Source: Pipra filicauda
Lineage: Eukaryota; Chordata; Aves; Passeriformes; Pipridae
Length of the DNA stretch: 64,000 nucleotides
NCBI RefSeq assembly: GCF_003945595.2
Contig: NW_024105087.1
Span: 2,423,001-2,487,000, forward strand
Direction: 5' to 3'
Shown here: positions 60,751-64,000 of the stretch, one piece after another
How the letters are laid out: each line of letters opens with the position of its first letter
Numbering within the stretch: the stretch's first letter is position 1
The notes under the pieces: model-generated
Told to the model about the DNA's origin: nothing
Database searches by the model: none
What the model saw: only the letters and a program-made list of their open reading frames with translations
Position numbers and translations under genes: made by a program

Positions 60751-62491
60751 GGATTCTGCAGATGTCTGAAGAATTATAACAATCATTAATTAGAAAATGA
60801 TCATTCAACTTAGTCTTTGATTCTAAACCGATTTCATCCTCTACCCTTTCTGTTATGACTGTTGAATTGCAATTTCATTTATCTTCATTGTCTGCAGTTT
60901 TGAAGTAATGGGAAAAGTTCACAGTGAAGGCTTTGAGGTGTCTTCCTGTTATCAGGGTTCCTATTAACATTGAATTGATTTAAGCCTATTAGTTTATCAA
61001 AAGAGCATAATCCTATTCTTTAGCTTTCAAGGGAAAGCAGCAACTATCTCAGTTAATTACTGTTTCCTTGCTGGTACCCCAGAGCAAGCAAATGTTCCAT
61101 GGACCAAAGTAATTGGTAATGACTGGGAATGAATGTGTACGTATGGTCCTACTAACTAGTAAGGTTAATTGGAAAAACTGGAAAAAGTGTGGGCTGTAAA
61201 ATAAGTGAATTTTCTTCACAAAAGAAGATGAAATTTCCAGCTTACTGAAAACATATACAATGTTTTACTTGGTGTTTATATAAAAATATAAGGTTATAGG
61301 TTATGAAAGATATCTAAATGACATAAACATGTAACCTCTGAGTCGCCACGTGAATGCATCAAATGCAGTCAAAACCAGTTATGACAAGATGTTGGATGTT
61401 TTCAATACACAAGTCTAATGCAAATTGCATGAGGAACCTTGTACAGGGACTGTAGAGGTTCACCTGCCCACAAATCCTGCCTGCCCTCACCACAGGCAGC
61501 TTTAGGGTCTTTCTTCTGAAGATCTTTTGTCTTATTTCATGCAGAACTCACCTGTCTCCCACCAGCCAAGTGGGGCCATTGCAAGGTGATAATATGGCAG
61601 TAGCGGAGAGGGCAAGTTTGTCCTGCCCATGCTGCTGCAGAGGCATATTTGGCTACAGGGCATAGAGCTGGTGTTTTCTCCCTGATGTGAGGGGGTGCTG
61701 ATAGACGATACCGCGGGTGGATGGAAGAAACGCATCTCAAGATGGGAGAGATGGACAGATCCAAAGGAATGGGAACAGGTGGACAAAGCGAGTTGGGTGC
61801 AGGGGGAGGGATGAGAGGGAGTGATGCATTTTGCCTCACAAAGGTTTGAATCCAAGCCAGAGAGCACGGCAAAGCAGAAACCTTTTTGAATAATATTTCA
61901 ATAAATTTTCCCAGATTCTTAAGAGATTTCTAATAAAATAGTCCTGTCAACTTCAGTGAATCTTTGATTTATACTGACTGGGGATTTATCCTTCTGCTAG
62001 GGCATTTCTAAACTACCTATAATTTTGTTATACTATCAAGTCAGAGTTATTCTGATGTATGTATTATTGGTTAATATGGACTGTCATCAACCCTTCAGTC
62101 AGCTGGCCATGATTCATGAAAGAAAATCACTTCTAATTAAACATTCATCTAATTATTCTTGCCAGAAACAAATGAAATATGCAACCAATATGTTCCATAA
62201 CAGCTTCAGAAGGGTACCACTAGGATTTGTGAAGCCAGATGATTGAATGCACGGGGAAGCTTTTCAGCACGTTACATGAGAAAATGATCCATTCCTACCT
62301 TTTAACTGTCTTCTGAACATTTCAAGCAGTATTTAATGTCAGACTAGATTTTGGAGCAAGGCACGTTAATGACTACAGTAATTGCTCTTTGGGAGAACAG
62401 ATTTGAGTGACAACACTTTCTCTAACCTCCAGGGTCTTACTTTCCTATGAACAGCTTAACGTTTAAACAAACTGATTTCTCAATATTTTAC
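60751..62491. other. Non-coding stretch
   Basis: Two overlapping minus frames of 111 codons each (61532-61872) are open in a GC-richer patch at 61450-61870. Having two frames open at once suggests low stop density from composition, not coding. No repeat family recognised. Confidence 0.5.
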
Positions 62492-62526
62492 AAAAAAAAA
62501 AAAAAAAGAAAGAAAAAAAAGAAAAA
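62492..62526 (+). repeat. A-rich tract
   Basis: A16 followed by GAAAGA8GA5. Simple sequence. No retrocopy is recognisable to its left. Confidence 0.9.
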
Positions 62527-64000
62527 TCCCTGCAGAGGCTCACATAACTATTTTTCTGTATTTAATTAAATATGCTCAAGCATAACATTTTTCTTTGGTG
62601 TGTCAGTGTATTGCCAGTCTGTTTCATACATGCATCTAAGTCGTAGGATGTTGACCCCTTACAGAATGACTTCAGAAGGCCTAAAAGCTTGTCATTCCCC
62701 TCCATGTCTGAGAGTATAAATCTATTTACCAAGTGCCTGGAATAGTTTTGTGAGTCCTGTAAATTTCTTTCTTGCCCTAACTTATCTCATCTTACAAAGT
62801 CTTGAATAAGCAGTAGCTAAAGATTTTCTTCCTCATGTGTAGACATACATGTTGCAAATTGCTTATATATGTTTGATTGCAATCAGTTGAACTTCCCTAG
62901 TATTAAAAGCTAGTCTAACTGAAAGGAGAAACAGAAATGAGCTTTAGCAATATTTGCTTCATCAAAAAGGCAAATGTATAAGATCATCCTTTTAATTTTT
63001 TATGGCATAATCCAATAACCATTAACATATGAGTTGCCAAAAGAGATATTGTGCCTTCATAGAAACCACAATAAAAGCATTAAATTCTCAATATTTGTTC
63101 ACAATTGTAATAAAATAATTTCTGTTAAGAAACCTTCTCCTTCTCAGTCTGAGAAAGAAAGTCTGGAGATTCAGCAGGTTGCTTCTGATACCATCACATC
63201 TGCAGGTTATCAGGTTCTGGCATGCTACTTCTCTGTAATTATTTATTAAAAGACCTAAAATGAATGTTTCAAAAGGATTTTGCAGAGCAGTTGGAGTTTG
63301 GGTTTGTTTCTCATATCCTGCCACAGCTTTTATGTGCAGAGAATTTAGAACCACACTGGCTGAAGCAGGTAGGTGATGATCTCCCTTTGAAATCAAGACT
63401 TACAGATGTTTCTTATGAAATCGGTGGGAAGTATACATCTAAGAAACTTCAAAAATCTAGCCTCTCTCTCTCTAGAATAATCTCTGATTGGAAGCAAGCA
63501 GTGCAATGCCTGATGTGGCTTGGGAGTTCAATGCAAATTGATTGTATCTTGGAGATTTCTTGGCTTGGCTTTTCATAAATATCTTAGTGTTCCAAGGACT
63601 TCTTTCAGTAAACATAAAGTATTCCAGTTTTTCACTGAAAGAGTTATATTTTGAACTTATAGAACTGACTGTTAGATGATATTTTCATGCCAAACATAAT
63701 TTGTTCCATATTTACTAGAAACAGGTAATTCAGCAAGACAAGAAATTGTAGTTGAGAACAATTATTGGAATCAAAAAGTTGAAGGGATATGGATGCTATT
63801 GTTGTTTTATACATGTTTAATATCTGTTTTCTGTGGTTCATGACAATTGTGTCAAGATCTGGACTCAACATTCCCCTCTCCAAGAATCTTGTGTGCATTA
63901 CCTGAGACTGGCAGTCGCAGCACAGCCAGGCCTTTATTAATGTGCTTTTCTATTGTAGGAATACTTTGTGACTCTTGAATGCCACTATCAACATCTCCTC
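62527..64000. other. Non-coding stretch to window end
   Basis: AT-rich. A 104-codon + frame (63264-63578) contains a short acceptor/donor-bounded piece (TTATGTGCAG, then GAAGCAG followed by GTAGGT near 63339-63372), too short to argue for an exon. The fragment continues beyond the window. Confidence 0.45.

Noticed and set aside
61532..61872. Two 111-codon minus frames
   Set aside because: Overlapping frames open together reflect base composition, not coding.

Overview
The window looks like AT-rich, non-coding DNA from a bird, most likely a passerine. Three pieces of CR1, the dominant avian LINE, are readable. One of them carries a nested SINE made of a tRNA-Ile head joined to a CR1-type tail. 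A SINE of this design (TguSINE1) is known from songbirds and their relatives, so the passerine assignment is an inference from established knowledge. There are no bacterial, plasmid or phage features and no CRISPR array. No exon of a gene I can name was found. The window reads as a gene desert or a very long intron.

Layout. 1-3.7 kb: AT-rich DNA with two short blocks on the + strand (1713-1893 and 3376-3708) that look like decayed coding sequence of unknown identity. 3.7-34 kb: mostly featureless DNA with mononucleotide and TA tracts, one MIR-like ancient SINE (20.6 kb), several old palindromic amniote-type repeats (17.8, 18.2 and 33.0 kb), a perfect 12-bp hairpin (10.1 kb) and two weak splice-bounded open frames (22.3 and 30.0 kb). 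34.1-36.4 kb: a composite of mobile elements, with an ancient MIR-like SINE abutted by a 2.1-kb 5'-truncated CR1 that was later hit by the tRNA-Ile SINE.

42-44 kb and 53.7-55 kb: these stretches lack recognisable repeats and carry dense transcription-factor motifs, including three TTRCGTAA-type bZIP sites, a POU-like octamer and a perfect PBX-MEIS decamer TGATTGACAG. They are the best candidates for distal enhancers. 49.8-52.2 kb: two more CR1 3' ends in opposite orientations, plus further ancient repeats and a 29-bp tandem duplication. 52-64 kb: non-coding, with two more MIR-like tails.

How it works together. Nothing here forms an operon or a pathway. The readable history is layered transposition: amniote-age SINEs first, then CR1, then a passerine-type SINE inserted into CR1. 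Interspersed stretches may act as regulatory DNA for a gene outside the window. I did not find an undescribed molecular system. The points most worth checking are the unidentified decayed coding block, the two enhancer candidates and the nested SINE.
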